In this document: one piece after another, positions 54,950 to 64,000 of the stretch
Layout: each line of letters begins with the position of its first letter
Numbering within the stretch: the first letter of the stretch is position 1
Source: Pandoraea apista
GTDB lineage: Bacteria > Pseudomonadota > Gammaproteobacteria > Burkholderiales > Burkholderiaceae
NCBI RefSeq assembly: GCF_001465595.2
Contig: NZ_CP013481.2
Coordinates: 5,146,001-5,210,000, forward strand
Length of the DNA: 64,000 bases
Direction of reading: 5' to 3'
The notes under the pieces: generated by a model
Databases searched by the model: none
Told to the model about the DNA's origin: nothing
Seen by the model: the letters and a program-made list of their open reading frames with translations, nothing else
Position numbers and translations under genes: made by a program

Positions 54950-55813
54950 ATGCTGCCGTTCACTCGTACCGCCGTCTCTCATGAAGCCGTTGCCGCCACG
55001 CTCGGCGCGCGCGCCCGTGCCCGCCGGGCCTTCACCACGCTGATGGTCGCCGCCAGTGCGATCGCCGCGCTCGCTGTGGCGATGCCGCGCGCCGCCCACG
55101 CCGACGGGCTCGACGACATCGTCAAGCGCGGCACCCTGCGTGTGGCCGTGCCTCAGGACTTCCCGCCGTTCGGCTCCATCGGTCCGGACATGAAGCCGGC
55201 CGGCTATGACATCGACACCGCCGCCCTGCTCGCCAAGGGCATGGGCGTGAAGCTGGAACTGGTGCCGGTGACCAGCGCCAACCGCGTGCCCTATCTCACG
55301 ACGAACAAGGCCGACCTCGTGATCTCCAGCCTCGGCAAGAATGCCGAGCGCGAGAAAGTGATCGACTTCTCGGAAGCCTATGCACCGTTCTACAACGGCG
55401 TGTTCGGTCCGAAGGACCTCGCTGTCTCCAAGCCGGCCGACCTCTCGGGCAAGACCATCGGCGTGACGCGCGGTGCCGTGGAAGACCTCGAACTCTCGAA
55501 GATCGCGCCCGCCGACGTGACGATCAAGCGCTTCGAAGACAACAACGGCACCATCTCGGCCTTCCTCTCGGGTCAGGTGCAACTGGTCGCCACGGGCAAC
55601 GTCGTGGCCGCCGCAATTCTCGCCAAGCATCCGCCCAAGCTGCCGGAGCCGAAGTTCCTCATCAAGAACTCGCCTTGCTTCGTCGGCCTGAACAAGAACG
55701 AACCGCGCCTGCTCGCCAAGGTCAACGAGATCCTCACGGCGTCGAAGAAGGACGGCTCGCTCGGCAAGATCTCGCAGAAGTGGCTCGGCATGCCGTTGCC
55801 GGCCGATCTCTGA
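54950..55813 (+). CDS. Polar amino-acid ABC transporter substrate-binding protein
   Basis: 287-residue periplasmic protein. The start at 54950 gives a long N-region (about 45 residues) before a hydrophobic signal ending AAHADGLDD; a later start (MVAAS...) is possible. The family 3 fold shows VKRGTLRVAVPQDFPPFGS, VPVTSANRVPYLTTNKADLVIS and EAYAPFYNGVFG. It heads an operon with two permease genes and one ATPase gene. The ligand is probably a glutamine-, glutamate- or histidine-like amino acid. Confidence 0.9.
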   Translation: MLPFTRTAVSHEAVAATLGARARARRAFTTLMVAASAIAALAVAMPRAAHADGLDDIVKRGTLRVAVPQDFPPFGSIGPDMKPAGYDIDTAALLAKGMGVKLELVPVTSANRVPYLTTNKADLVISSLGKNAEREKVIDFSEAYAPFYNGVFGPKDLAVSKPADLSGKTIGVTRGAVEDLELSKIAPADVTIKRFEDNNGTISAFLSGQVQLVATGNVVAAAILAKHPPKLPEPKFLIKNSPCFVGLNKNEPRLLAKVNEILTASKKDGSLGKISQKWLGMPLPADL

Positions 55814-55865
55814 TCTGCGCCCGGGCTCCGGCCCGATCGACCTCGCGACTCACCACCGGCATCAC

Positions 55866-56552
55866 ATGCATTACGTCCTCGACTTTGCCGATCTGCGGCA
55901 ATACCTGATGCTCTTTGTGCGCGGCGCCGCACTGACGATTGCCCTCACGGCCGTGTCCACGGTTGTGGGCGTAGTCATCGGTGCGCTGTGCGCCATTGCC
56001 CGCGAAGAAGGGCCCATTTGGCTCAAGGCCATTGCGGGTCTGTACGTCGAACTGATCCGCAACACGCCGTTCATCGTGCAGCTCTTCTTCATCTTCTTCG
56101 GGCTACCGAGCCTCGGCATTCATATCGACGAGACGACCGCCGCCGTTCTCGCCATGAGCGTAAACCTCGGCGCGTATGCCACCGAGATCATTCGTGCCGG
56201 CATGCGCGCCGTGCCGACCGGCCTGTCCGAAGCCGGGTTGTCGCTCGCCATGACGCGTGGCCAGATCCTGCGTCATGTGATCCTGCCGCAGGCGTTCGCC
56301 AAGGTATTCCCCGCGCTCGCCAGCCAGATCGTGATTGTGATGCTCGGCTCGGCGGTCGTGTCGCAAATCTCTGTGCCCGATCTGTCGTATGCCGCGAACT
56401 TCGTGCAGTCGCGTACCTTCCGGGCGTTTGAGAGCTATCTGATCGTCACCGCGCTGTATCTCGTGCTGGCGATTGCGCTGCGTCGCGTGCTGATGCGTTG
56501 TGCGCGCCGGCTCTTTCGCGGCACGGTCAAGCTCCGCGGAGGTGCGCGATGA
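55866..56552 (+). CDS. Polar amino-acid ABC transporter permease 1
   Basis: 228-residue HisM/GlnP-family membrane protein with about five helices and the conserved loop YVELIRNTPFIVQLFFIFFGLP, quoted in part as ELIRNTPFIVQLFFIFFG, plus the EAA-like SEAGLSLAMTRGQILRHVILP. Its stop overlaps the ATG of the second permease gene (ATGA). The two permeases together form the channel. Confidence 0.93.
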   Translation: MHYVLDFADLRQYLMLFVRGAALTIALTAVSTVVGVVIGALCAIAREEGPIWLKAIAGLYVELIRNTPFIVQLFFIFFGLPSLGIHIDETTAAVLAMSVNLGAYATEIIRAGMRAVPTGLSEAGLSLAMTRGQILRHVILPQAFAKVFPALASQIVIVMLGSAVVSQISVPDLSYAANFVQSRTFRAFESYLIVTALYLVLAIALRRVLMRCARRLFRGTVKLRGGAR

Positions 56553-57199
56553 CCGAATTCTCGGCGTGGGACATGTTGTACGGGCTATTGCTGGCCGGGC
56601 GCTGGACGCTCGCACTTTCGGCCATCGCTTTCGTGTTTGGCGGGTTGGTGGCGCTGCTGCTGCTCGTGGTGCGCGTGGGCCGCGTGCAGTGGGCGGCTAA
56701 CGCTGTGGCGCTGTACATCGAAGTCTTCCAGGGCACGCCGCTGCTCATGCAGTTGTTCCTGGTCTTCTTCGGTCTGCCGCTGCTCGGCCTGGATGTCTCG
56801 CCGTGGGTGGCCGCCGCGGTTTGCCTCACGCTTTACACGAGCGCCTATCTGACGGAAATCTGGCGCGGCTGTGTCGACGCCATTCCGCATGGTCAATGGG
56901 AAGCGTCATCGAGTCTCGCCATGCGTTATGGCGAGCAACTGCGTCACGTGATCCTGCCGCAAGCGCTGCGTATCGCCATTGCGCCGACGGTCGGCTTTTC
57001 AGTGCAGGTGGTCAAAAGCACGGCGCTCGCGTCGATCATCGGCTTCGACGAGTTGACCAAGACCGGCACCATGCTCACCAACGCGACGTTCCAGCCGTTC
57101 ACCGTGTACGGGCTCGTTGCACTGCTCTACTTCGCCGCCTGCTATCCGCTGTCGCTGTGGGCGCGTCATCTTGAAAGGAAACTCCATGTCGCTCATTGA
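56549..57199 (+). CDS. Polar amino-acid ABC transporter permease 2
   Basis: 216-residue HisM/GlnP-family membrane protein with YIEVFQGTPLLMQLFLVFFG and AIPHGQWEASSSLAMRYGEQ as permease signatures. GGAGG precedes its ATG, which overlaps the previous stop. The 3' end overlaps the ATPase gene by 14 bases. Confidence 0.93.
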   Translation: MTEFSAWDMLYGLLLAGRWTLALSAIAFVFGGLVALLLLVVRVGRVQWAANAVALYIEVFQGTPLLMQLFLVFFGLPLLGLDVSPWVAAAVCLTLYTSAYLTEIWRGCVDAIPHGQWEASSSLAMRYGEQLRHVILPQALRIAIAPTVGFSVQVVKSTALASIIGFDELTKTGTMLTNATFQPFTVYGLVALLYFAACYPLSLWARHLERKLHVAH

Positions 57200-57908
57200 A
57201 GTCAGGGGCATGCAAAAACGCTTCGGCGAGAACCCGGTGCTCAAGGGCATCGACATGGATGTCGAGCGCGGTCAGGTCGTCTCGATCATCGGCAAGAGCG
57301 GCTCGGGCAAAAGCACGTTGCTGCGCACGCTCAACGGCCTTGAACGGTTCGACGCGGGCAGCGTCGCCGTGGACGGTGTTCACGTCGGCGCACGCGACAC
57401 CGACCTGCGCGCGCTGCGTCTGAAAGTCGGCATGGTGTTCCAGCAATACAACCTGTTTCCGCATCTGTCGGCCGGTGAGAACGTGATGCTCGCGCAAAAG
57501 GTGGTGAAGAAGACTTCTAGCGCCGACGCGCGCGAAATCGCTCGCGCCATGCTGGCCAAAGTGGGGCTGGCCGACAAGTTCGATAGCTACCCGTCGCAGC
57601 TCTCCGGGGGGCAACAGCAGCGAGTGGCGATCGCACGCTCACTCGCCATGAACCCCGCCGTGTTGCTGTGCGACGAGATCACCTCGGCGCTCGACCCCGA
57701 ACTGGTCGCCGAAGTGCTCAAAGTGCTGGAAGACCTTGCTGCCGAAGGGATGACACTGATACTCGTCACGCACGAGATGCGCTTCGCGCGTCATGTATCG
57801 GATCGCGTAGTGTTTATGCATCAGGGCAAGATCTGGGAATCGGGCGAGCCCGAACAGCTCTTTACACAGCCGGCCACGCCGGAATTGCAGCGGTTCATCT
57901 GCCAATGA
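57186..57908 (+). CDS. Polar amino-acid ABC transporter ATPase
   Basis: 240-residue HisP/GlnQ-family ATPase with Walker A GKSGSGKST, MVFQQYNLFPHLSAGENV, signature LSGGQQQRVAIARSLAM and Walker B VLLCDEITSALDPELV, all usual for polar amino-acid importers. GAAAGGAAA precedes the ATG at 57186. It ends a four-gene operon placed between ureD and ureA. Confidence 0.95.
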   Translation: MSLIEVRGMQKRFGENPVLKGIDMDVERGQVVSIIGKSGSGKSTLLRTLNGLERFDAGSVAVDGVHVGARDTDLRALRLKVGMVFQQYNLFPHLSAGENVMLAQKVVKKTSSADAREIARAMLAKVGLADKFDSYPSQLSGGQQQRVAIARSLAMNPAVLLCDEITSALDPELVAEVLKVLEDLAAEGMTLILVTHEMRFARHVSDRVVFMHQGKIWESGEPEQLFTQPATPELQRFICQ

Positions 57909-58069
57909 AAACGCCGGCCAACGACGTCCTTCGTGACGTTGCGCCGCACAATGCCGGTGCGCGCGGGGCCGACCGCAAAACCCAGTGGCGCGCACGTGAG
58001 CACGCGCCTATGATGTGCGGCAGCGGCGTTATCCCCATGAACCCCTCGCATTGAAATTTCTTCGTCACG

Positions 58070-58372
58070 ATGAAGCTCACTCCGCGCGAAAAAGACAAGT
58101 TGCTCATTTTCACCGCCGCACTGCTCGCCGAACGCCGGCGTGCCCGCGGCCTGAAGCTCAACTATCCGGAGGCCGTGGCCTTCATCAGCGCCGCCCTCAT
58201 GGAAGCCGCGCGCGATGGACGCACCGTGGCCGACCTGATGCACTACGGCACCACGCTGCTCACGCGCGACGACGTCATGGACGGCGTGCCGGAAATGATT
58301 CCCGACATTCAGGTGGAAGCCACCTTTCCGGACGGCACCAAGCTCGTCACCGTGCATCACCCGATTCCCTGA
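58070..58372 (+). CDS. ureA: Urease gamma subunit
   Basis: 100-residue structural subunit. The sequence [21 protein letters not shown] opens it, with [42 protein letters not shown] (quoted as [17 protein letters not shown]) and VTVHHPIP at the end. With UreB and UreC it makes the urease trimer. ureJ and ureB follow on the same strand. Confidence 0.97.
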   Translation: MKLTPREKDKLLIFTAALLAERRRARGLKLNYPEAVAFISAALMEAARDGRTVADLMHYGTTLLTRDDVMDGVPEMIPDIQVEATFPDGTKLVTVHHPIP

Positions 58373-58477
58373 GACGCAAGCGATCGCGGGCACTCCCGGT
58401 TGCCCCCGATCGTCTGCGATCCGGTTTCGATTCATCTCCGTTTTTCGTCGTCGACAACAACACCCAAAGGACGTCTC

Positions 58478-59179
58478 ATGTCAGTGGACCGCCTCCTCGA
58501 TACTCATGATGCCGGCGAAGTGTCCGCCACTTCGCTAACGGCTTCCGCCCACGCCCGCCCTTGCGCTCATGCCACCGGCCGCACGCGTCGGCGCGTGGTT
58601 CGGGCCGCGACCGGCCTGGCGCTGCTCGCGGCTTCCGGCGTTGCGCTCGCGCACCCCGGCCATCCGGGTCACGACGCCGCCAGCAGCTTCGCCGCTGGCT
58701 TCCTGCATCCGCTGACCGGCGCCGATCACCTTTGCGCCATGATCGTCGTCGGGCTGTGGAGTTCGCTCACGTCCAGACGCGTCTGGCTTGCCCCGGTGGC
58801 TTTCGTCGCCATGCTTGCGGCGGGTGGCCTGCTCGGCATGTCGCACTGGTTTTCGCTACCGGGCGTGGAGCCGATGATTGCCGTCTCGCTCCTCGTGCTC
58901 GGCCTGATGCTCGCCACGCGCGCGAAGTTGCCGGGCTGGGCAGGTGCTGCCATCGTAGGCGCCTTCGCGGTCTTCCACGGCTTCGCTCACGGCGCGGAAT
59001 TGCCGGACGAAGCGAGCGCATTGCACTACATGGCGGGCTTCCTGGTCGCGACCGGCATGCTGCACGGCATTGGCATTGCGGCGGGCGTTGCGTTGCGCCA
59101 TCGCAGCGTGTGGGTCCCGCGTTTGCTGGGCGCCGGTGTGCTGGCGTACGGCGTGTCGCTGCTCGCTGCGGCGGCCTGA
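58478..59179 (+). CDS. ureJ: HupE/UreJ nickel permease
   Basis: 233-residue membrane protein with a basic, signal-like N-terminal stretch (about 1-55), then a mature start [27 protein letters not shown] whose HPLTGADHL motif is the HupE/UreJ metal site (only the motif is quoted further). Six helices follow, with [12 protein letters not shown]. It supplies nickel for urease. AAAGGA precedes the ATG at 58478. It lies between ureA and ureB, a common position. Confidence 0.9.
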   Translation: MSVDRLLDTHDAGEVSATSLTASAHARPCAHATGRTRRRVVRAATGLALLAASGVALAHPGHPGHDAASSFAAGFLHPLTGADHLCAMIVVGLWSSLTSRRVWLAPVAFVAMLAAGGLLGMSHWFSLPGVEPMIAVSLLVLGLMLATRAKLPGWAGAAIVGAFAVFHGFAHGAELPDEASALHYMAGFLVATGMLHGIGIAAGVALRHRSVWVPRLLGAGVLAYGVSLLAAAA

Positions 59180-59208
59180 GTCCCCGTCACGCCTTTTCGG
59201 AGACGCGC

Positions 59209-59514
59209 ATGATTCCCGGAGAACTGCTGCCCGCCGCAGGTGAGATCACGCTGAACGAGGGTCGTCCGACCGTCAGTGTGACCGTCGCCAACACCGGCGA
59301 CCGTCCGATCCAGATCGGTTCGCACTTCCACTTCTATGAAGTCAACGACGCCTTGCAATTCGACCGCGAGGCGGCGCGCGGCTTTCGTCTGAACATTGCG
59401 GCCGGCACGGCAGTCCGCTTCGAGCCGGGGCAGCAACGGACAGTCGAGCTGGTCGCGTTGGCAGGTGATCGCCGCGTCTTCGGTTTCGCCGGTCGTGTCA
59501 TGGGGGCGCTATGA
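59209..59514 (+). CDS. ureB: Urease beta subunit
   Basis: 101-residue structural subunit: [43 protein letters not shown], and [13 protein letters not shown] are all standard for UreB. CGGAGA precedes the ATG. The stop overlaps the ureC ATG (ATGA). Confidence 0.97.
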   Translation: MIPGELLPAAGEITLNEGRPTVSVTVANTGDRPIQIGSHFHFYEVNDALQFDREAARGFRLNIAAGTAVRFEPGQQRTVELVALAGDRRVFGFAGRVMGAL

Positions 59515-61211
59515 AAATTTCACGCCGCGCTTATGCGGAAATGTTCGGCCCGACGACGGGCGATCGCCTGCGGCTAGCCGATACCGAACTCATCATCGAG
59601 ATCGAGCGCGATTACACAATCTACGGCGAAGAAGTGAAGTTTGGCGGCGGCAAAGTCATTCGCGACGGCATGGGCCAATCGCAACGCACGCGCGCCGATG
59701 TGGTCGACACCGTCATCACCAACGCCGTCATCGTCGATCACTGGGGCATCGTCAAAGCCGACATCGGACTCAAGGACGGCCGCATCTGGGGCATCGGCAA
59801 GGCCGGCAACCCGGATATCCAGCCCGGCGTCACCATTCCGCTGGGTGGGGCGACGGAAGTGATCGCGGGCGAGGGGATGATCGTTACGGCCGGTGGCATC
59901 GACTCGCATATCCACTTCATCTGCCCGCAGCAGATCGAAGAGGCGCTCTCGTCCGGCGTGACCACGTTGCTCGGTGGCGGCACCGGTCCCGCAACCGGTA
60001 CGAACGCCACCACTTGCACCCCCGGGCCGTGGCACCTGGAGCGCATGCTGCAAGCCGCCGACGGCTGGCCGATCAATCTCGGTTTTCTTGGCAAGGGCAA
60101 CGTCAGCCAACCCGCGCCGCTGCTCGAACAGATCGAAGCGGGCGCCATCGGTCTGAAGTTGCACGAGGACTGGGGCTCCACGCCGGCCGCCATCGACGCG
60201 TGCCTGTCCGTCGCCGATGCGACCGACACCCAGGTCGCGATTCACACCGACACGCTCAACGAAGGCGGCTTCGTCGAAGCAACTGTCGCGGCCATCAACG
60301 GGCGCACGATCCACACGTATCACACCGAAGGCGCCGGCGGCGGTCATGCGCCCGACATCCTGAAAGTGTGCGGTGAGCCGAACGTGCTGCCGTCGTCCAC
60401 CAACCCGACGCGCCCGTACACCATCAACACGCTCGACGAGCATCTCGACATGCTGATGGTCTGCCACCACCTCGATCCGGCCATCGCCGAGGACATTGCC
60501 TTTGCCGAATCGCGCATCCGGCGCGAGACGATTGCGGCCGAAGACATCCTGCACGACCTCGGCGCGCTGTCGATGATCTCCTCGGATTCACAGGCGATGG
60601 GACGCGTGGGTGAAGTCGTCATGCGCACGTGGCAGACCGCGCACAAGATGAAGGTGCAGCGCGGTGCGCTGGGTACCGACACGGCGCAGGCCGATAACTT
60701 CCGCGTAAAACGCTACGTGGCCAAGTACACGATCAACCCGGCGATCACCCATGGCATGGCTCATGAAATCGGCTCGATCGAAGTGGGCAAGTGGGCCGAT
60801 CTGGTACTGTGGGAACCGGCCTTCTTCGGCGTGAAACCCACCCTGATTCTCAAGGGCGGCATGATTACGACGGCGCTCATGGGCGACCCGAATGCGTCAA
60901 TCCCGACGCCTCAGCCGGTGCACTATCGGGAGATGTTCGGAGCACGCGCCGGGGCAATGGCGCGCACGTCTCTCACGTTCGTGTCGCAAGCGGCGTACGA
61001 TGGCGACGTGGCCGGCCGTTATGGGCTGTCCAAGCGCGTCGTGCCGGTGCGCGATATCCGGCAGGTGACCAAGGCCAACATGATCAACAACGACTGGTTG
61101 CCGCATATCAGCGTCGACCCCGAGACCTATCAGGTCATCGCGGACGGTCAGTTGCTGACGTGCGAACCTGCGACCGTGCTGCCGATGGCGCAACGTTACT
61201 TCCTTTTCTGA
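59511..61211 (+). CDS. ureC: Urease alpha (catalytic) subunit
   Basis: 566-residue nickel enzyme subunit hydrolysing urea to ammonia and carbamate. The two metal-binding His lie in GIDSHIHFI (H133, H135), the carbamylated bridging lysine in [12 protein letters not shown] (K216), the flap Cys-His in MLMVCHHLD (C318, H319) and the Asp ligand in ISSDSQAMG (D359). All match functional ureases. It overlaps ureB by four bases and is followed four bases later by ureE. Confidence 0.98.
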   Translation: MKISRRAYAEMFGPTTGDRLRLADTELIIEIERDYTIYGEEVKFGGGKVIRDGMGQSQRTRADVVDTVITNAVIVDHWGIVKADIGLKDGRIWGIGKAGNPDIQPGVTIPLGGATEVIAGEGMIVTAGGIDSHIHFICPQQIEEALSSGVTTLLGGGTGPATGTNATTCTPGPWHLERMLQAADGWPINLGFLGKGNVSQPAPLLEQIEAGAIGLKLHEDWGSTPAAIDACLSVADATDTQVAIHTDTLNEGGFVEATVAAINGRTIHTYHTEGAGGGHAPDILKVCGEPNVLPSSTNPTRPYTINTLDEHLDMLMVCHHLDPAIAEDIAFAESRIRRETIAAEDILHDLGALSMISSDSQAMGRVGEVVMRTWQTAHKMKVQRGALGTDTAQADNFRVKRYVAKYTINPAITHGMAHEIGSIEVGKWADLVLWEPAFFGVKPTLILKGGMITTALMGDPNASIPTPQPVHYREMFGARAGAMARTSLTFVSQAAYDGDVAGRYGLSKRVVPVRDIRQVTKANMINNDWLPHISVDPETYQVIADGQLLTCEPATVLPMAQRYFLF

Positions 61212-61215
61212 CCCC

Positions 61216-62082
61216 ATGTCGCAAGATTCCGAATCCCCCTCAACCTCCGACTACGCCTTATCGTCGACGCTGCGCCGCGTTGAGAAACGCCTCGAAGCCG
61301 GACGCATTGCCGCACCGCTGGCACAGCGCGCTCCGGCACTCGTGCTGCCGTTCGACGCGCGCAGCAAAAGCCGCCTGCGCGCCACGCTGACGACCGGAGA
61401 AGAGGTTGCCCTGTTCCTGCCACGAGGCACGGTGCTGCGTGGCGGCGATGTACTCGTGGCCAACGACGGCGGCCTCATTCGCGTGGAAGCCGCCGCCGAG
61501 ACGGTGCTGCTCGTGAGCGCCGCCACGGCACTTGCGCTCACGCGTGCGGCATATCACCTCGGCAACCGGCATACGCCGGTGGAAGTCGGCGACGGTTATC
61601 TCAAGCTCGAATACGATCCGGTGCTGCGCGACATGCTGCTACGGCTTGATGTCGACGTTGCCGAGGCGCTCATGCCCTTTGAACCCGAAGCGGGGGCTTA
61701 TGGCGGCGGACACAAGCATGGTCACGATGCGACGTTCGCCGAGGACTTTGCCCTCGCTCAGCAAGTGTTCCACGAGCATCATGGGCACTCGCACGATGAC
61801 AGCCATGGTCACGGGCATTTGCATTCACATGACGATGACCATGACCATGCCCCCGGTCACGTTCACGGCCCGGGGTGCAATCACGATCACGCCCCGAGTC
61901 ACGTGCATGGGCCCGATTGCGCTCACTCGCACGTTCACGAGGATCATCACGGCCATCTTCATATGCACGGCCCCGACTGCGGGCATGACCATTCCCGCGC
62001 CCCGGACGGCACCGCTGCCGGCGCCGCGCCCATCCCTGTGAGTCCGACCGATGACGGCAAGTCTGGCCAGTCCTCTCACTGA
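61216..62082 (+). CDS. ureE: Urease accessory protein UreE with a long His-rich tail
   Basis: 288-residue metallochaperone. The first 155 residues form the normal UreE fold ([38 protein letters not shown]). Residues 166-259 are an exceptionally long His/Asp-rich tail with about 31 His and three near-copies of a HVHGP(D/G)C-x-H unit. The tail should bind several nickel (or zinc or copper) ions. The last 27 residues are Ala/Pro-rich. The ureF start lies inside its 3' end (32-base overlap). Confidence 0.95.
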   Translation: MSQDSESPSTSDYALSSTLRRVEKRLEAGRIAAPLAQRAPALVLPFDARSKSRLRATLTTGEEVALFLPRGTVLRGGDVLVANDGGLIRVEAAAETVLLVSAATALALTRAAYHLGNRHTPVEVGDGYLKLEYDPVLRDMLLRLDVDVAEALMPFEPEAGAYGGGHKHGHDATFAEDFALAQQVFHEHHGHSHDDSHGHGHLHSHDDDHDHAPGHVHGPGCNHDHAPSHVHGPDCAHSHVHEDHHGHLHMHGPDCGHDHSRAPDGTAAGAAPIPVSPTDDGKSGQSSH

Positions 62083-62776
62083 ACCCGTTGCCGCTGCGTC
62101 GCTGCAATCGCTCGCAGCGCTGCTTCATCTCGCCTCGCCGGCGCTGCCCATCGGTGCGTTCAGCTATTCGCAGGGCCTTGAGGCCGCCGTCGAGCACGGC
62201 ATCATTCACGACGCCCCAAGCGCCGAGCGCTGGATCGCCAGCCAGCTCGACGGGGTCTTCACGACCGGCGAGATGGCGCTACTTGCCCGGCAGTGGCGTT
62301 ACTGGCAAGCGGGCGACGTCGCCGCGCTCACCCGCGTGAACGATTGGCTGCTTGCCACACGCGAGGCGGCTGAGTTGCGCGCGGAAACTGAACAGATGGG
62401 CTGGTCGCTCACGCAACTCGCGCTCTCGCTCGAATGGGGCGAGCCGGCACAGCGAGCGCACCTGGCTGCGTTACGTCCGATTGCGCTGCCGACGGCATTC
62501 GCGTTCGCGGCACTCACGCATGGCGCACCGCTGGCCGACATGCTCGTGGCTTACGCGTTCAGTTGGCTCGAGAACCAGGTCGCCGGTGCGCTCAAAGCGG
62601 TTCCACTCGGCCAACTGGCCGCGCAACGTGTGATCGTCTCGCTACGTCCCCGCGTCGTCGACGCGGCCCATCGGGCGGCGTCGTTGCCCGACGACCAGAT
62701 CAATACGTTTTCCCCGATGCTCGCGATACTCGCGTCGCGCCACGAGACACAGTATTCACGGCTGTTCCGTTCGTGA
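62051..62776 (+). CDS. ureF: Urease accessory protein UreF
   Basis: 241-residue helical activator: [33 protein letters not shown] and [22 protein letters not shown] with conserved YSRLFRS at the end. It forms a complex with UreD(H) and UreG to insert nickel. The start at 62051 overlaps the end of ureE by 32 bases. Confidence 0.93.
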   Translation: MTASLASPLTEPVAAASLQSLAALLHLASPALPIGAFSYSQGLEAAVEHGIIHDAPSAERWIASQLDGVFTTGEMALLARQWRYWQAGDVAALTRVNDWLLATREAAELRAETEQMGWSLTQLALSLEWGEPAQRAHLAALRPIALPTAFAFAALTHGAPLADMLVAYAFSWLENQVAGALKAVPLGQLAAQRVIVSLRPRVVDAAHRAASLPDDQINTFSPMLAILASRHETQYSRLFRS

Positions 62777-62856
62777 AATGCGATGCGTCGCGTCTTCTTG
62801 TTTTGTCACCTCGCTACTCAGCGATTTCGTTTTTTCCGCCACCCACGACATTCGCC

Positions 62857-63495
62857 ATGACGACTTCTGCCAACGCCCGTCGTACCAAGAAGAATCCGCC
62901 GCTGCGTGTCGGCATCGGAGGCCCGGTCGGCTCCGGCAAAACCACCCTGACCGAAATGCTCTGCAAAGCCATGCGCGAGCGCTACGATCTCGTGGTGATC
63001 ACCAACGACATCTACACCAAGGAAGACCAGCGCCTGCTGACAGTCGCGGGCGCCCTGGAGCCCGAGCGTATTCTGGGTGTCGAGACGGGTGGCTGCCCGC
63101 ATACGGCCATTCGTGAAGATGCGTCGATCAATCTGGAAGCCGTCGAGCGCATGCTCGAACGGTTTCCGGACGCCGATGTGGTCTTCATCGAATCGGGCGG
63201 TGACAATCTTGCCGCCACATTCAGCCCCGAGCTCTCCGATCTCACCATCTACGTGATCGATGTGGCTGGCGGTGAGAAAATCCCTCGCAAGGGGGGGCCG
63301 GGCATTACCAAGTCGGACCTCCTCGTCATCAACAAGACCGATCTCGCCCCCTATGTCGGGGCGTCGCTCGACATCATGCGCTCGGATACACAGAAGATGC
63401 GCGGCATGCGTCCTTTCGTCATGGGGAACATGAAGGAAGGCAAGGGCCTTCAGGAGATCATCCGCTTTATCGAGGCGCGAGGAATGCTGGCTTGA
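62857..63495 (+). CDS. ureG: Urease accessory GTPase UreG
   Basis: 212-residue GTPase powering nickel insertion. P-loop [62 protein letters not shown] and the Lys-Asp of [12 protein letters not shown] are all visible. The ATG at 62857 gives normal length. It is separated from ureF by an 80-base gap and is the last urease gene in the window. Confidence 0.97.
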   Translation: MTTSANARRTKKNPPLRVGIGGPVGSGKTTLTEMLCKAMRERYDLVVITNDIYTKEDQRLLTVAGALEPERILGVETGGCPHTAIREDASINLEAVERMLERFPDADVVFIESGGDNLAATFSPELSDLTIYVIDVAGGEKIPRKGGPGITKSDLLVINKTDLAPYVGASLDIMRSDTQKMRGMRPFVMGNMKEGKGLQEIIRFIEARGMLA

Positions 63496-63542
63496 GGTGA
63501 TGCGCGCATTGAACGTCCCGGCTTTCCGATGCGCGCATCAGG

Positions 63543-64000
63543 CTATCGCTGCGTCACCGAAAATCCATGCTCGCGCAGCAGTTGCAATACCCCGTGCGGC
63601 CCACCAAGGTGCAACGTGCCGATGGCAACGAACACCGGCTTGCCCGGGTCCGCCAAAAAGAGCATGCGCGCCAGAAAACGCCGATTGCGCGAATATAGAA
63701 TGCGCTCGTCGATAGCATCGGCGAGCGCTACGTTGCGCCGCACTTGCGCCGACTTGCTCTGCGACCAGTCGAACACCAGCTCGGCGTCTCCCGCGCGCCA
63801 CAGACGGTGCAGCTCCTCGACCTGCGCCGTCGCCGTCTTGGGGGTAAGCACCAACTCCTGCGCCAGTAGCTCGTTCTGCTGCGCCGAGGTCAGGCCGGTG
63901 AACGCGTCCATCTGTTCCGCAAGCGACTCAAGGCCGACGATACGTCCGCGATAGATGTTCTCAAGCTGATTCTCGGTGCCGTACTCCGTTTGCAGATCGG
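63543..64000 (-). CDS. TraB/GumN-family protein, C-terminal part (5' end outside window)
   Basis: The minus-strand frame is open to the window edge, so the gene starts further on. The visible 152 residues end in KPVFVAIGTLHLGGPHGVLQLLREHGFSV, quoted as VFVAIGTLHLGGPHG, which is the C-terminal signature of the TraB/GumN family, named from Xanthomonas xanthan-gene GumN. It converges with ureG, with a 47-base gap. The role in this organism is unknown. Confidence 0.8.
   Translation of the reverse strand, partial: DLQTEYGTENQLENIYRGRIVGLESLAEQMDAFTGLTSAQQNELLAQELVLTPKTATAQVEELHRLWRAGDAELVFDWSQSKSAQVRRNVALADAIDERILYSRNRRFLARMLFLADPGKPVFVAIGTLHLGGPHGVLQLLREHGFSVTQR

Noticed and set aside
1..64000. 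tRNA, rRNA, CRISPR, insertion sequence or prophage genes
   Set aside because: No cloverleaf, array of spaced repeats, transposase or integrase was recognised on either strand.

Overview
The window is high-GC, densely packed bacterial chromosome whose gene families and gene order point to a betaproteobacterium of the order Burkholderiales. Typical signs are family-4 porins, urtABCDE beside a ureDAJBCEFG urease cluster, pxpBCA, a TctDE-type two-component system and ACS-family carriers. Pandoraea or a close Burkholderiaceae relative is my best guess; I could not run a search to prove it. I saw no rRNA, tRNA, CRISPR array, insertion sequence or prophage.

Layout. 1-7.3 kb: the end of a DUF72 gene; a CLC-type fluoride antiporter behind a recognisable fluoride riboswitch; a catalase; a NifS-like cysteine desulfurase; and a TctD/TctE-like pair. 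7.4-15.6 kb: a ferric-type ABC importer with a porin, a saccharopine dehydrogenase-like enzyme and a second porin. 15.8-21.6 kb: a stand-alone nuoA and a LysR / D-serine dehydratase / MFS / M81-peptidase cluster. 21.7-29 kb: glmS, glmU, ttcA, folB, a pteridine reductase-like SDR, an NDUFAF7-like methyltransferase and a DUF2905 protein. 29.2-31.4 kb: an orphan glutamate-type binding protein and a YopJ-family acetyltransferase. 31.4-42.6 kb: cca, a GST, an NDUFA9-like protein, a lytic transglycosylase, fau, pxpBCA and an omega-aminotransferase with its divergent MocR regulator. 42.6-43.5 kb: a small bacteriocin-like peptide gene next to a decayed TolC-like exporter. 43.5-45.8 kb: a GlxA-type regulator and an MFS carrier. 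46.2-63.5 kb: a nitrogen-acquisition region with urea uptake (urtABCDE), urease (ureD, then ureAJBCEFG) and a polar amino-acid ABC importer. A TcdB-like glycosyltransferase gene lies between ureD and that importer. The window closes with the end of a TraB/GumN-family gene.

How it fits together. UrtABCDE imports urea, and UreABC with UreDEFG and the UreJ nickel carrier splits it to ammonia. A near-consensus sigma-54 promoter precedes urtA, and a weaker one precedes the amino-acid transporter inserted in the urease cluster, which fits common nitrogen control. PxpBCA opens 5-oxoproline to glutamate. The fluoride riboswitch and CLC-F form a self-contained fluoride defence.

The most unusual content is two unlinked genes coding for probable host-directed effectors (a YopJ acetyltransferase with an intact His/Glu/Cys triad and a TcdA/TcdB-type glycosyltransferase), both with Ser-rich, signal-peptide-free N-termini, and the peptide/TolC relic at 42.7-43.3 kb.
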